Below, in pieces: positions 54,344-62,191 of a DNA stretch of 64,000 nt. This stretch comes from Hoeflea phototrophica DFL-43. GTDB taxonomy: Bacteria > Pseudomonadota > Alphaproteobacteria > Rhizobiales > Rhizobiaceae. The notes under the pieces were generated by a model. The model did not search any database, was not told the origin of the DNA, and was given only the letters and a program-made list of their open reading frames with translations. Made by a program: the position numbers and the translations under genes. Location of the stretch: assembly GCF_000154705.2 (NCBI RefSeq), contig NZ_CM002917.1, forward strand, positions 2,684,461 to 2,748,460, given 5' to 3'. Within the stretch, counting starts at the first letter, position 1, and every line of letters begins with the position of its first letter.

Positions 54344-55360
54344 TTACGCCTTGTCCGAAACTCCGGCCTGGGCAAAGGTCGCCATACCCGAATGACAGGC
54401 CGCTGCCGACTTGACAATCCCGGCCGCAAGCGCGGCACCGGTGCCCTCGCCCAAACGCATGCCGAGCGCCAATAGCGGCGTCTTGCCAAGCTTGCCGATC
54501 GCAGCCATGTGACCAGGCTCGGCCGAAACGTGACCAACCAGGCAATGATCGAGCGCCTGAGGATTGGCTTGATGGAGCACGGCGGCTGCGGCGGTCGCCA
54601 CATAGCCATCGATCAGCACTGGAATCCGCTCCATCCGCGCCGCCAGGATCGCCCCCGCCATGGCAGCGATCTCGCGCCCGCCAAGCCGCCGGAGCAGCTC
54701 CAATGGATCATCAAGATGCGGCCTATGCAGCGCCACGGCCTGTTCTACGGCAGCGATTTTGCGCGCAAGAACGTCGCCCTCCGAGCCGGTGCCCGGGCCG
54801 ACCCATTCGGCAGCGGAGCCGCCATATAGGCCATAAAAGATGGCGGCAGCGATAGTGGTGTTTCCGATACCCATCTCGCCGATGCACAAAAGATCCGTGC
54901 CCCCGGCAATGGCTTCCATCCCGAAGGCCATGGTCGCAGCACAGGTGCGCTCGTCCATCGCAGCCTCTTCAGAGATATCCGCGGTCGGCACTTCAAGCGC
55001 CAGATCGAAGATCTTCAGACCGAGATCATTGGCGACACAGATCTGGTTGATCGCAGCACCACCTGCCGCAAAGTTTTCCACCATCTGCGCGGTGACAGAG
55101 GACGGAAACGGGGTCACGCCCTTTTCGGTCACGCCGTGGTTGCCCGCAAAAATCGCCACCAGAGGTCGGCTCACCGCCGGCGCGCGTCCGGACCAAGCGG
55201 CCAGCCAGAATGCGACTTCCTCAAGACGGCCAAGCGCGCCGGCAGGCTTGGTCAGCTGTGCATCACGCTCGCGCGCAGCCGCAAGTGCAGCGGTATCGGG
55301 TCCGGGCAGATTGCGCAGGAGCTCACGAAAGTCATCAAAGGGCAATCCGCTGGCACTCAT
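54344..55360 (-). CDS. cobT: Nicotinate-nucleotide--dimethylbenzimidazole phosphoribosyltransferase CobT
   Basis: A 338-residue enzyme activating the lower ligand of vitamin B12 by moving phosphoribose from nicotinate mononucleotide to 5,6-dimethylbenzimidazole. KPAGALGRLEEVA, then FAGNHGVTEKGVTPFP, GEMGIGNTTIAAA and, near the end, LGMRLGEGTGAALA with the catalytic glutamate are all conserved. GGAGAAAATTG precedes the ATG. It faces cobS across 123 bases, which hold a small GC-rich hairpin but no recognisable cobalamin riboswitch. Confidence 0.96.
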   Translation of the reverse strand: MSASGLPFDDFRELLRNLPGPDTAALAAARERDAQLTKPAGALGRLEEVAFWLAAWSGRAPAVSRPLVAIFAGNHGVTEKGVTPFPSSVTAQMVENFAAGGAAINQICVANDLGLKIFDLALEVPTADISEEAAMDERTCAATMAFGMEAIAGGTDLLCIGEMGIGNTTIAAAIFYGLYGGSAAEWVGPGTGSEGDVLARKIAAVEQAVALHRPHLDDPLELLRRLGGREIAAMAGAILAARMERIPVLIDGYVATAAAAVLHQANPQALDHCLVGHVSAEPGHMAAIGKLGKTPLLALGMRLGEGTGAALAAGIVKSAAACHSGMATFAQAGVSDKA

Positions 55361-55483
55361 CAATTTTCTCCTGATCAACAATGGCCGCATGACGCGCGGC
55401 CAGAGCCGGTGTAATTGTCGAATCACTCAAGGACAATGATATTCGCGCCCCATGATGTCGCAGCGAACCAAAACGAGGCATGA

Positions 55484-56266
55484 ATGCAGTTTGGAGACTA
55501 CATTGACGACGTTGCAAGGGCAGCAGGCTTCCTGAGCCGCCTGCCGATGCCCGCGCGCCATTTCACGGACCACGACGGCACGCTCTCGCGTGCAGCCGGC
55601 ATGTTTCCGGTTGCCGGCCTGCTGGTCGCATTGGGCCCCGGATTGTTCGTTTGGGGTCTCATGGCGCTTAATGCGAACGCCGCCATAACTGCCCTGCTCA
55701 CGCTTATGTTGCTGATCGGGCTCACCGGCGCACTACATGAGGATGGCCTGGCCGACTCGGCAGACGCCTTTGGTGCGCGCGGTGGCCGCGAGCATATGCT
55801 CGCCATCATGAAGGACAGCCGTATCGGCGCTTATGGCGTGCTGGCCTTGATGATCTCGTTTGCGCTGCGCGCGGTGGCGTTGACCATCATCACGGCCGCG
55901 GCCGGCGGCCTGAGCGGGCTTTTGTTGCTCCTGGCCATCGCGGCCGTATCGCGCTCTGCGATGGTCTGGCACTGGAGCGCGCTTCCGCTGGCCCGCACGG
56001 ATGGCGTTGCTGCGGCAGTGGGCGCTCCGGACTCCGCAACCTCCAAACGCGCAATTCTGATCGGCGGGGCCTTGTTCCTGCTGCTCGCAAGCCTCGCGAC
56101 CGGACCGGTGGTGGCCGCAATCGCCCTTGGCGTTTTGGCTGCAACAGCCTGGCAGTGGACCGGCGCTGTCCGCGCCCGGCTTGGCGGATATACCGGCGAT
56201 ACCATCGGCGCCACCCAGCAAATCACCGAGACCGCAGGTCTTGCAACCCTTGCCCTTTTGCTCTGA
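55484..56266 (+). CDS. cobS: Adenosylcobinamide-GDP ribazoletransferase CobS (CobV)
   Basis: A 260-residue integral membrane enzyme that joins adenosylcobinamide-GDP with alpha-ribazole, finishing adenosylcobalamin. FLSRLPMPARHF near residue 17, the acidic block ALHEDGLADSADAFGARGGR (aspartates and glutamate bind metal), and MKDSRIGAYG are diagnostic; the rest is hydrophobic helices. It is divergent from cobT. In many rhizobia the membrane synthase is called CobV and the cobalt chelatase subunits CobS/CobT, so naming by number is ambiguous; the reaction is not. Confidence 0.95.
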   Translation: MQFGDYIDDVARAAGFLSRLPMPARHFTDHDGTLSRAAGMFPVAGLLVALGPGLFVWGLMALNANAAITALLTLMLLIGLTGALHEDGLADSADAFGARGGREHMLAIMKDSRIGAYGVLALMISFALRAVALTIITAAAGGLSGLLLLLAIAAVSRSAMVWHWSALPLARTDGVAAAVGAPDSATSKRAILIGGALFLLLASLATGPVVAAIALGVLAATAWQWTGAVRARLGGYTGDTIGATQQITETAGLATLALLL

Positions 56267-56315
56267 ACACCCGATATAAGCGGCACGCAACTTCGAAGTT
56301 CCGGCCCGAGAGAAG

Positions 56316-56543
56316 ATGACCATACAGTCGCCCTGCATCCTTGTTTGTTCGATCGACGAGACCACCGGCTATTGCTTCGGATGCGGGCGCAGCCGTGATG
56401 AAATCGGCAGCTGGATGGTCTTCTCGGATGAGATCCGCAGCCGCGTCATGGCGGAATTGCCAGCACGTCTTGAGACAATGGAACGCAAACCACGCCGCGA
56501 AACCCGGCGTCAGCGCTTGGCGCGCGAACGCCAGGTCGACTGA
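56316..56543 (+). CDS. DUF1289 domain-containing small protein
   Basis: A 75-residue protein with the DUF1289 cysteine set: SPCILVCSIDETTGYCFGCG, giving four cysteines that probably bind zinc or iron-sulfur, followed by RSRDEIGSWMVFSDEIR and a strongly basic tail (KPRRETRRQRLARERQ). GAGAGAAG precedes the ATG. It ends five bases before the retropepsin-like gene and follows cobS at 49 bases, so the three may be one transcript. DUF1289 proteins are widespread but without a known function; some are annotated as Fe-S proteins. Confidence 0.88.
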   Translation: MTIQSPCILVCSIDETTGYCFGCGRSRDEIGSWMVFSDEIRSRVMAELPARLETMERKPRRETRRQRLARERQVD

Positions 56544-56548
56544 GCCAG

Positions 56549-57238
56549 ATGGCCTTCGTTCTCACCCTGCTCGCCGCGGTTCTGGGTCTTCTGATCTTCA
56601 ACCATGAAACCGGCGTGAGCTTCGGCCTTCCCAATGACGACTTTGCAAGCCTGGTCTATCTCGGGCTGTTTGGCGCAGTGGTTGGTGCCGGTGTGATCGG
56701 CGCACACCGCGACATGGGCGAGATGTTCAAGAATCTCATGATCTGGCTCGTGATCATTCTGGGACTTCTCACGGGATGGCTGTATCGCGACCAGGCCGAG
56801 CAGATCGCCCTCAACCTGGCAGCCGAACTCGTTCCTGGCAGGCCGATGGTGCTGAACGACAGCCAGGGCCAGGCGGTTTCGATCCGCAAATCGCTCAACG
56901 GACATTTTGATGCAGCAGGCATGGTCAACGGAGCGCAGATCGACTTCCTGATCGACACCGGCGCAACCACGATCGCCCTGTCTCACGCCGATGCGCTGCG
57001 CGTTGGCTTCAGTGATCGAGATCTCAACTACACACTCATCATCAACACCGCCAACGGCCAGGCCCGCGCCGCACCCGTGCGCATTGAAAGCGTCACCATC
57101 GGTTCGATCAGCCGGACCGGGCTTCGCGCCATGGTCGCCGAACCCGGCAAACTGGACCAAAGCCTGCTGGGTATGAACTTCATCTCAAGCCTGACCGCCT
57201 TTGAAATGCGAAAAGGCGAAGTCATCTTGCGGGATTGA
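56549..57238 (+). CDS. Membrane-anchored retropepsin-like aspartic protease (TIGR02281 family)
   Basis: A 229-residue protein with three hydrophobic helices (residues 1-20, 35-52, 62-80) and a C-terminal single-lobe aspartic protease domain. FLIDTGATTIALS near residue 131 is the D-T-G-A active site, and later LDQSLLGMNFISSL is the family end. Being single-lobed it must dimerise, like retroviral protease. Bacterial members are thought to act in the periplasm; the substrate is unknown. The ATG is five bases after the DUF1289 stop without a clear Shine-Dalgarno, indicating coupling. Confidence 0.9.
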   Translation: MAFVLTLLAAVLGLLIFNHETGVSFGLPNDDFASLVYLGLFGAVVGAGVIGAHRDMGEMFKNLMIWLVIILGLLTGWLYRDQAEQIALNLAAELVPGRPMVLNDSQGQAVSIRKSLNGHFDAAGMVNGAQIDFLIDTGATTIALSHADALRVGFSDRDLNYTLIINTANGQARAAPVRIESVTIGSISRTGLRAMVAEPGKLDQSLLGMNFISSLTAFEMRKGEVILRD

Positions 57239-57281
57239 CTGAAAACAGATTCAGAAGCCTGTCAGGTGGCAAGGCCACATC

Positions 57282-58100
57282 TCAGATCAGACTGTAGAAA
57301 AACCGAGCCGCAACCAGCAGGATGAAGATACCGAAGCCGACTTCCAGCTGCCGCTTGTCGAGAGAATGGGCAAGCCTGACACCGAGCGGGGCAATCAGCA
57401 GCGTGATCGGAATGATCAGCGCCACCGCGATCCAATTGACATAGCCTGTGGAAAATGGCGGCAGGCCGGACGCGCCCAAGCCAGCCCAGACATAGCCGAA
57501 CAGACCCGGTATCGAAATCAGCACGCCGACACCGGCCGAGGTGGCCACCGCCTGGTGCACAGGGCGGCCGAACAGCGTCATGAAGGTGTTGTTGAGGACC
57601 CCGCCGCCAATTCCCATCAAAGCCGACAAGAGCCCGAGCACCACGCCGACAGCGGCGCGCATCGGGTTTGGCGGAAGATCCGCACCGAGCCGCCAGCTCT
57701 CTCTGTTCAACAACATGCGAATTCCGACGATTACGGAGATAATGGCAAAAATGGCGCGCAGGCCACCGCTTGATACCGACGCAGCGATCAGAGACGCCGC
57801 AACGACACCCAGCGGCACCGGGACAATCCAACTCTTCAAAAGCTCGAGATCAACGGAGCCGCGCAGCTTGTGCGACAGGAGTGAACGGATGGAGGTTGGA
57901 ACGATGATCGCAAGCGACGTTCCGATCGCCAGATGCATCCGCACCGCCTCATCAACACCCAGCAACCCGAAAACCTGATAGAACACCGGCACAAGAATCG
58001 CACCGCCACCAATGCCGAAAAGGCCGGCAAGAAAGCCGGCCAGGGCCCCGGCAGCGGTCAGTGCGACGGCAAACCAGATCAACTCTTCCAAAGGTGGCAT
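57282..58100 (-). CDS. TauE/SafE family sulfite/organosulfonate exporter-type permease
   Basis: A 272-residue membrane protein of eight to nine helices with two related halves. AGFLAGLFGIGGGAILVP in the first and GLLSALMGIGGGVLNNTFM in the second are the twin glycine-rich TauE/SafE motifs. ATG at 58100 has AAGGAAA further upstream; in-frame codons to 58190 are rejected. Members move sulfite, sulfoacetate or other small organosulfur anions, but the cargo is not fixed by motif. It is convergent with the retropepsin-like gene. Confidence 0.9.
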   Translation of the reverse strand: MPPLEELIWFAVALTAAGALAGFLAGLFGIGGGAILVPVFYQVFGLLGVDEAVRMHLAIGTSLAIIVPTSIRSLLSHKLRGSVDLELLKSWIVPVPLGVVAASLIAASVSSGGLRAIFAIISVIVGIRMLLNRESWRLGADLPPNPMRAAVGVVLGLLSALMGIGGGVLNNTFMTLFGRPVHQAVATSAGVGVLISIPGLFGYVWAGLGASGLPPFSTGYVNWIAVALIIPITLLIAPLGVRLAHSLDKRQLEVGFGIFILLVAARFFYSLI

Positions 58101-58347
58101 TGGGCTTGATTTCCTTCCAGACTGGCGAGCGCCATGCCCGGTCGACCGGCGCGGCGCAATATTCGCGCACACGTCATCAAACCGAGACATTTTTCAAGCA
58201 TTGTTTTGAGAATGCAGCGTCATAACGCTGTGTCGCCCCGGACTGCCGGTTTCCCCCCGCACGACCGGACCGGAGGCTTCTACCCCCGCTCGGGATCACG
58301 CCCCATCAGCCTGAGCGGGACTTGGGTCGGCTTGTCCGGCCATTTTT

Positions 58348-59502
58348 CTACAAATCGCAGTGACGATAACTGGTCTTGCGGGTCCTGAGATCAAAGTGGA
58401 AATGATCCTTGTGGTGTACGTCGCTGCCTGGCCCCAGCACGGTGGTGAAATATTTGCAGCTGTCAGCGCGAACCGTGTTGAGCAGGCTCTTTTCACGAAA
58501 CGAGAAAAGACCCGGCTTGCGCACCTTGATAGCCTTGCCGTTGTTCAGTGTGATCTTGCCGATGTCGATGGCATTGCCCGAAGCATGTTCCGACATGGGC
58601 GCACCACGCTTGGAGTTCATCGTGCGGCAGGAATAGGCAGACATCTGGTGGATCGAACGCACACCCGAGACATATCGCAGCCTTGCAGCGGGTGCGAGTT
58701 CCTTCTTTACCCATTGGGCGAAGGCATCCGTGATGGCGCAATTGAGCTTGGCCGCAGGCTTGATCTCGATGCCGCCCGACAGTTTGGTCAATTCGATCGG
58801 GTGGGGAATGGAGCAGCCCGGACCATTGCTGATCGGCGGCAGATCCCGGTAGGTGACACCCAACCGCTTGAGCCGCTTGCGGCAAGCCTTCTCAGAGGCA
58901 GGCATTCCTCCCGCCCATTCGGGCTTGGCCATCGGGTTGGATATGCGGGGCAAAAGACCGGCCAGCTGGCGTGGCTTCTCTTCGACCACAACAGGTTCAC
59001 TCTCAACCCGCGCAGGCTCGATCGGTGTGATCTGAACACGATCGGGCGTGCCCGCCGCTTCGAGCTCTTCAAAGCTCGGAATTGCAACAAGCTGTGGCTG
59101 GTCGGTGCCGATACCGGTGACGACAGGCTGGTTCGAATTGCCTTCGGGCAATGCCGCCGTAATACCAGTCATGTCCACGCCATCCGATACAGGATAGGCC
59201 AGCACATTCTGAGCCGGCATGTCCGGACCCGAGGGCGCTGAGGAAATGAAGGCCGTCTCGTTGGGAGAGGATATCGCAGACGAAGACGACACCGGCGATA
59301 TCGTCTGAGGAATGAAGGGCGCGGCCGGTTCAACACGCATGACGGGAGCACTCTGCGAGAGCTCAAGCACATCGCCGGGAGGCACCAGCCCGCCCTCACC
59401 CGAACAGCCAGCACCGACGCCGGCGGCAGCCAACACAATACTCATGGCCACCAGCCGGACGCGGCGCGATCCGGAAACGCAATACAACATGGATGGCTCC
59501 AT
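58348..59502 (-). CDS. Extensin-like C-terminal domain lipoprotein
   Basis: A 384-residue protein. Positions 17-33 form a lipoprotein signal with lipobox GAGC (cysteine near 33). Residues 34-190 are a low-complexity proline- and serine-rich linker. The C-terminal domain of about 180 residues is the bacterial extensin-like C domain. It holds the four cysteines (ACRKRL, GPGCSIP, LNCAITD, YSCRTM) and the metallopeptidase-like SEHASGNAIDIGKI and HHKDHFHFDL, related to M15 D-Ala-D-Ala peptidases. The likely site is the outer or inner membrane periplasmic face, acting on peptidoglycan. A lone gene. Confidence 0.86.
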   Translation of the reverse strand: MEPSMLYCVSGSRRVRLVAMSIVLAAAGVGAGCSGEGGLVPPGDVLELSQSAPVMRVEPAAPFIPQTISPVSSSSAISSPNETAFISSAPSGPDMPAQNVLAYPVSDGVDMTGITAALPEGNSNQPVVTGIGTDQPQLVAIPSFEELEAAGTPDRVQITPIEPARVESEPVVVEEKPRQLAGLLPRISNPMAKPEWAGGMPASEKACRKRLKRLGVTYRDLPPISNGPGCSIPHPIELTKLSGGIEIKPAAKLNCAITDAFAQWVKKELAPAARLRYVSGVRSIHQMSAYSCRTMNSKRGAPMSEHASGNAIDIGKITLNNGKAIKVRKPGLFSFREKSLLNTVRADSCKYFTTVLGPGSDVHHKDHFHFDLRTRKTSYRHCDL

Positions 59503-59720
59503 TCACCCCAGACAGACCATGACAATCGCATGGAAGGGTAAAGGAAGCCTGACGCTGGCGGTTAACAACTGGGGCAATTTCAAGGCGGAGCCGCACCCGC
59601 TCACAACCGCCGGCCGGCTCTCATCCCCGCCTTCGGGCCATCCCCAGCTTTCGGGCAACAACCGTCTAGGCGCAGCCGCCCTGCCGCTTTAAACAGGAAG
59701 GGCAAGGCAAGGAGACAGAT

Positions 59721-60098
59721 ATGAGCAAACCGACCGGTGAACTGACATTGCGAACCCTGGCAATGCCTGCCGACGCCAATGCCGCGGGCGATATTTTCGG
59801 CGGCTGGGTGATGGCGCAGATGGACCTTGCCTGCGGCATCCGCGCCGCCGAGCGCGCCCGGGGACGCGTGGTCACCGCTGCGGTCAACGAGATGTCATTC
59901 GCCATGCCGGTCAAGATCGGTGACACGCTGTGCATCTACACCGACATCGTCAAGACCGGCCGGACCTCCATGACCTTGCTGGTCGAAGCCTGGGCGCAAC
60001 GCTACCTCTCGCCAAAGATGGACAAGGTGACCAACGGGCTGTTCGTGATGGTCGCGCTCGATTCGGACGGCAAACCCACGCCGCTGCCTGCCGAATAG
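59721..60098 (+). CDS. Acyl-CoA thioesterase, YciA-type hotdog fold
   Basis: A 125-residue hotdog thioesterase. GELTLRTLAMPADANAAGDI and FGGWVMAQMDLACGIRAAER form the active-site helix with the catalytic aspartate in DANAAGDIFGGW; AVNEMSFAMPVKIGDTL follows. This is the YciA/BACH-type pattern (N-A-x-G-D-I-F-G-G-W). It hydrolyses acyl-CoA of varied chain length and may serve membrane lipid turnover. AAGGAGACAGAT precedes the ATG, an excellent ribosome site. Convergent with the methyltransferase gene downstream. Confidence 0.93.
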   Translation: MSKPTGELTLRTLAMPADANAAGDIFGGWVMAQMDLACGIRAAERARGRVVTAAVNEMSFAMPVKIGDTLCIYTDIVKTGRTSMTLLVEAWAQRYLSPKMDKVTNGLFVMVALDSDGKPTPLPAE

Positions 60099-60193
60099 GT
60101 CCCAGCGTCAGGACGGCAGGGTGAGCGCGCGCAAAGCCTCACAGGAGACACTCAACAGCGAGCAACAAGACGTCGCGTTGCACGTTTGTCGAA

Positions 60194-61030
60194 TCAGGCC
60201 TGGTTCCGCTTTCCCGGCTTCTTTTTGCGCCCGGATTTTGGATCACCCATCTTGTACAAATACAATTTGGTCTTGCGCCGGTCCGGCAGCTCCCAGACTT
60301 CATCCGGTTCAACGCCCGGCACCGGAAAGCTGTTGGACACCAGCAGACTGCCAGGCTTCATCTCGGCCTTGGCTTTTTCATAGAGTGCCGGCATCGGTTC
60401 GGTCGACAGGAAGGCATAGACCAGGTCTTCCTGCGCCAGGCCCGTGGACCAGATGTCCTGCCGCAGGATCCGGCCGCGGCCGGTCAATCTCGACAGGACC
60501 GCAGACAACAGCCAGACCATCGGCGCGGTTTCAACGCCACGCGCAACCCTGCCCTCACCATCAAGCGCGCGCACCACGCCACCAAGGCCAGAACCAAGAT
60601 CGATAAACCGCGTTCCACCACGCTGCCGCATCAACGACAAAAGCGCATCCGCGGTTCTCTTGTTGCTGAGATAAAGCGGTACCCGCTCCCGCGCGGTGTT
60701 GGAGAAGAAGAGATAAAGCGCAACAAACGCCACCCCAAACGGCAAGGCTGGCAAATCACCTGCATCGAGCGCGAGGGTGAGAGCGGCGGGAAAGCAAAAC
60801 CCGATCCAGATCCACCAGACCGGAAGACCGATCAGCCAGGACAACAGGGCAGCAGCGATGCATTGCGCCGCAAGCCCACCCCAGAACAGGATCTGCACAT
60901 TGAACGCCGACTCGCCCACCCAACCGGCAAGCACCATGCCACCGGCCAGGACGATCAGGCCGGCCGCGATCTGCGCAACCAGCGCGCCGAGAATTGGGTA
61001 GGCACGAACTGCTTTCGCCACCATTTTCAT
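60194..61030 (-). CDS. Membrane-anchored class I methyltransferase, FAM173 (ATPSC-KMT)-like
   Basis: A 278-residue protein with an N-terminal membrane domain of about four helices (residues 8-112) and a C-terminal class I methyltransferase. FIDLGSGLGGVVRAL near residue 142 is the SAM loop; DIWSTGLAQEDLVYAFLSTE and MPALYEKAKAEMKPGSLLVS resemble the FAM173 family, whose mitochondrial members methylate lysine on ATP synthase subunit c or the ADP/ATP carrier. The tail is basic (DPKSGRKKKPGKR). No ATP synthase gene adjoins. The likeness is from recall of motif order, so the family is a moderate-confidence assignment; the methyltransferase fold is certain. It precedes dusA's stop by 34 bases on the same strand. 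Confidence 0.75.
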   Translation of the reverse strand: MKMVAKAVRAYPILGALVAQIAAGLIVLAGGMVLAGWVGESAFNVQILFWGGLAAQCIAAALLSWLIGLPVWWIWIGFCFPAALTLALDAGDLPALPFGVAFVALYLFFSNTARERVPLYLSNKRTADALLSLMRQRGGTRFIDLGSGLGGVVRALDGEGRVARGVETAPMVWLLSAVLSRLTGRGRILRQDIWSTGLAQEDLVYAFLSTEPMPALYEKAKAEMKPGSLLVSNSFPVPGVEPDEVWELPDRRKTKLYLYKMGDPKSGRKKKPGKRNQA

Positions 61031-61064
61031 ACCCTGTCAGGTGATCCTATCATGCGACAAACGA

Positions 61065-62075
61065 TCAGGCTGCTACGGCCAAGTCGTTGAAATCGATCTC
61101 GTCAAAAGCTCTTGCAATGACGTCCGGTCCGGCACCCGGCTTCGTGCTTTCAGTGGACAGGATCTGCCGGAACCGCCGCGCGCCACGCACCCCCTGAAAC
61201 AGTCCGACCATATGCCGTGTGACATGATTGAGCCGTCCGCCGGAAGCGACATGCGCATCCGCATGAGCCATCATGGCCTCACACACCGCGCGCCAATCCA
61301 CAGCTGCAACGTCATCACCATAGATCAGCCGGTCAACCCCCGTAAGCATCTGTGCATTGTGGTAGGCGGCGCGGCCGATCATGACCCCGTCAACATGATT
61401 CAAATGCTCAAGCGCCTGATTCAGATCTTCAACACCACCGTTTAAACCGATGAAGACATTGGGATAATCCTGCTTGAGCCGATACACCCGATCATAATCC
61501 AGCGGCGGAACATCACGGTTCTCCTTGGGCGACAGACCTTCAAGCCAGGCCTTGCGCGCATGCACCCAGATCGCATCCGCTCCAACCTGAATGACCGCTT
61601 CAGTCAGCGCCGAAAGGGCGATTTCGGGATCCTGCTCATCCACACCAATGCGGCATTTGACGGTGACCGGCACATCACCGCTGGCGGCTTTCATGGCCGC
61701 GATGCAGCGCGCCACAAGATCCGGTTCGCGCATCAGGCAGGCACCAAAAGTGCCCGACTGAACCCGGTCGGACGGGCAGCCGACATTGAGATTGATTTCA
61801 TCATAACCGAACCCGCCAGCGATCCGCACCGCCTCGGCCAGCTTCTGCGGATCGGACCCGCCAAGCTGAAGCGCCACCGGATGCTCGACCGCGTCAAACC
61901 CCAACAGCCGCTCACGATCACCATGGATCGCTGCGTCCGCTACAACCATCTCGGTGTAAAGCAGAGCATGCCGCGTCAACTGCCGATGGAGAAACCGGCA
62001 ATGCCGGTCCGTCCAATCCATCATGGGGGCGATTGCGAAGATTTTCTCTTTATTTTTCAATGATTTGTGATACAT
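61065..62075 (-). CDS. dusA: tRNA-dihydrouridine(20/20a) synthase DusA
   Basis: A 336-residue flavoenzyme reducing U20/U20a of tRNA. IAPMMDWTDRHCRFLHRQL near residue 15 is the DusA start signature, INLNVGCPSDRVQSGTFGAC holds the catalytic cysteine region, and VKCRIGVDEQDP and IGLNGGVEDLNQ follow. The first eleven codons (MYHKSLKNKEK) are AT-rich, unlike the rest, and the strand ahead of the ATG has no purine Shine-Dalgarno. Together with the integrase gene just 116 bases away, pointing outward, this suggests the 5' end of dusA is the attachment site of an integrated element that supplied the present start. The reading frame is intact, so the enzyme is probably functional. Confidence 0.95.
   Translation of the reverse strand: MYHKSLKNKEKIFAIAPMMDWTDRHCRFLHRQLTRHALLYTEMVVADAAIHGDRERLLGFDAVEHPVALQLGGSDPQKLAEAVRIAGGFGYDEINLNVGCPSDRVQSGTFGACLMREPDLVARCIAAMKAASGDVPVTVKCRIGVDEQDPEIALSALTEAVIQVGADAIWVHARKAWLEGLSPKENRDVPPLDYDRVYRLKQDYPNVFIGLNGGVEDLNQALEHLNHVDGVMIGRAAYHNAQMLTGVDRLIYGDDVAAVDWRAVCEAMMAHADAHVASGGRLNHVTRHMVGLFQGVRGARRFRQILSTESTKPGAGPDVIARAFDEIDFNDLAVAA
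61990..62075. other. Probable attachment site region (attL/attR) at the 5' end of dusA
   Basis: dusA is a known integration hotspot for phages and islands, whose integrases cut in its 5' part and restore the reading frame. Here a divergent integrase directly abuts dusA, and base composition turns AT-rich within the first codons (about 62040-62075). The exact crossover cannot be fixed without the second junction; no repeat of the dusA start was seen to the right within the window. Confidence 0.45.
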
Positions 62076-62102
62076 TGCAAGGAGATCATTTCATGAACGG
62101 CG

Positions 62103-62189
62103 TGCACTCAAATGGACGAATTTGCACGCTTTTGTACCCGTTTTGATCGCTATGTGCACGTTTTTTGCACGCTCACAAGGGAGTGCACG
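62103..62189. promoter_or_regulatory. Cluster of five TGCAC motifs before the integrase (possible integrase arm sites)
   Basis: TGCAC occurs at 62103, 62123, 62155, 62166 and 62184, the last four as TGCACG, all on the + strand in 87 bases between dusA and the integrase start. Tyrosine integrases of phage type bind repeated short arm sites next to the crossover, often overlapping their own promoter. The repeats are seen; the role is inferred. Confidence 0.45.
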
Positions 62190-62191
62190 AC

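Noticed and set aside
55361..55483. Possible cobalamin riboswitch between cobT and cobS
   Set aside because: The gap is only 123 bases and no B12-box-like block or multi-stem layout is visible; only a small GC-rich hairpin is present.
58101..58347. Possible small gene between the TauE/SafE and extensin-like genes
   Set aside because: All frames are short and lack ribosome sites; it is most likely the TauE/SafE promoter region.
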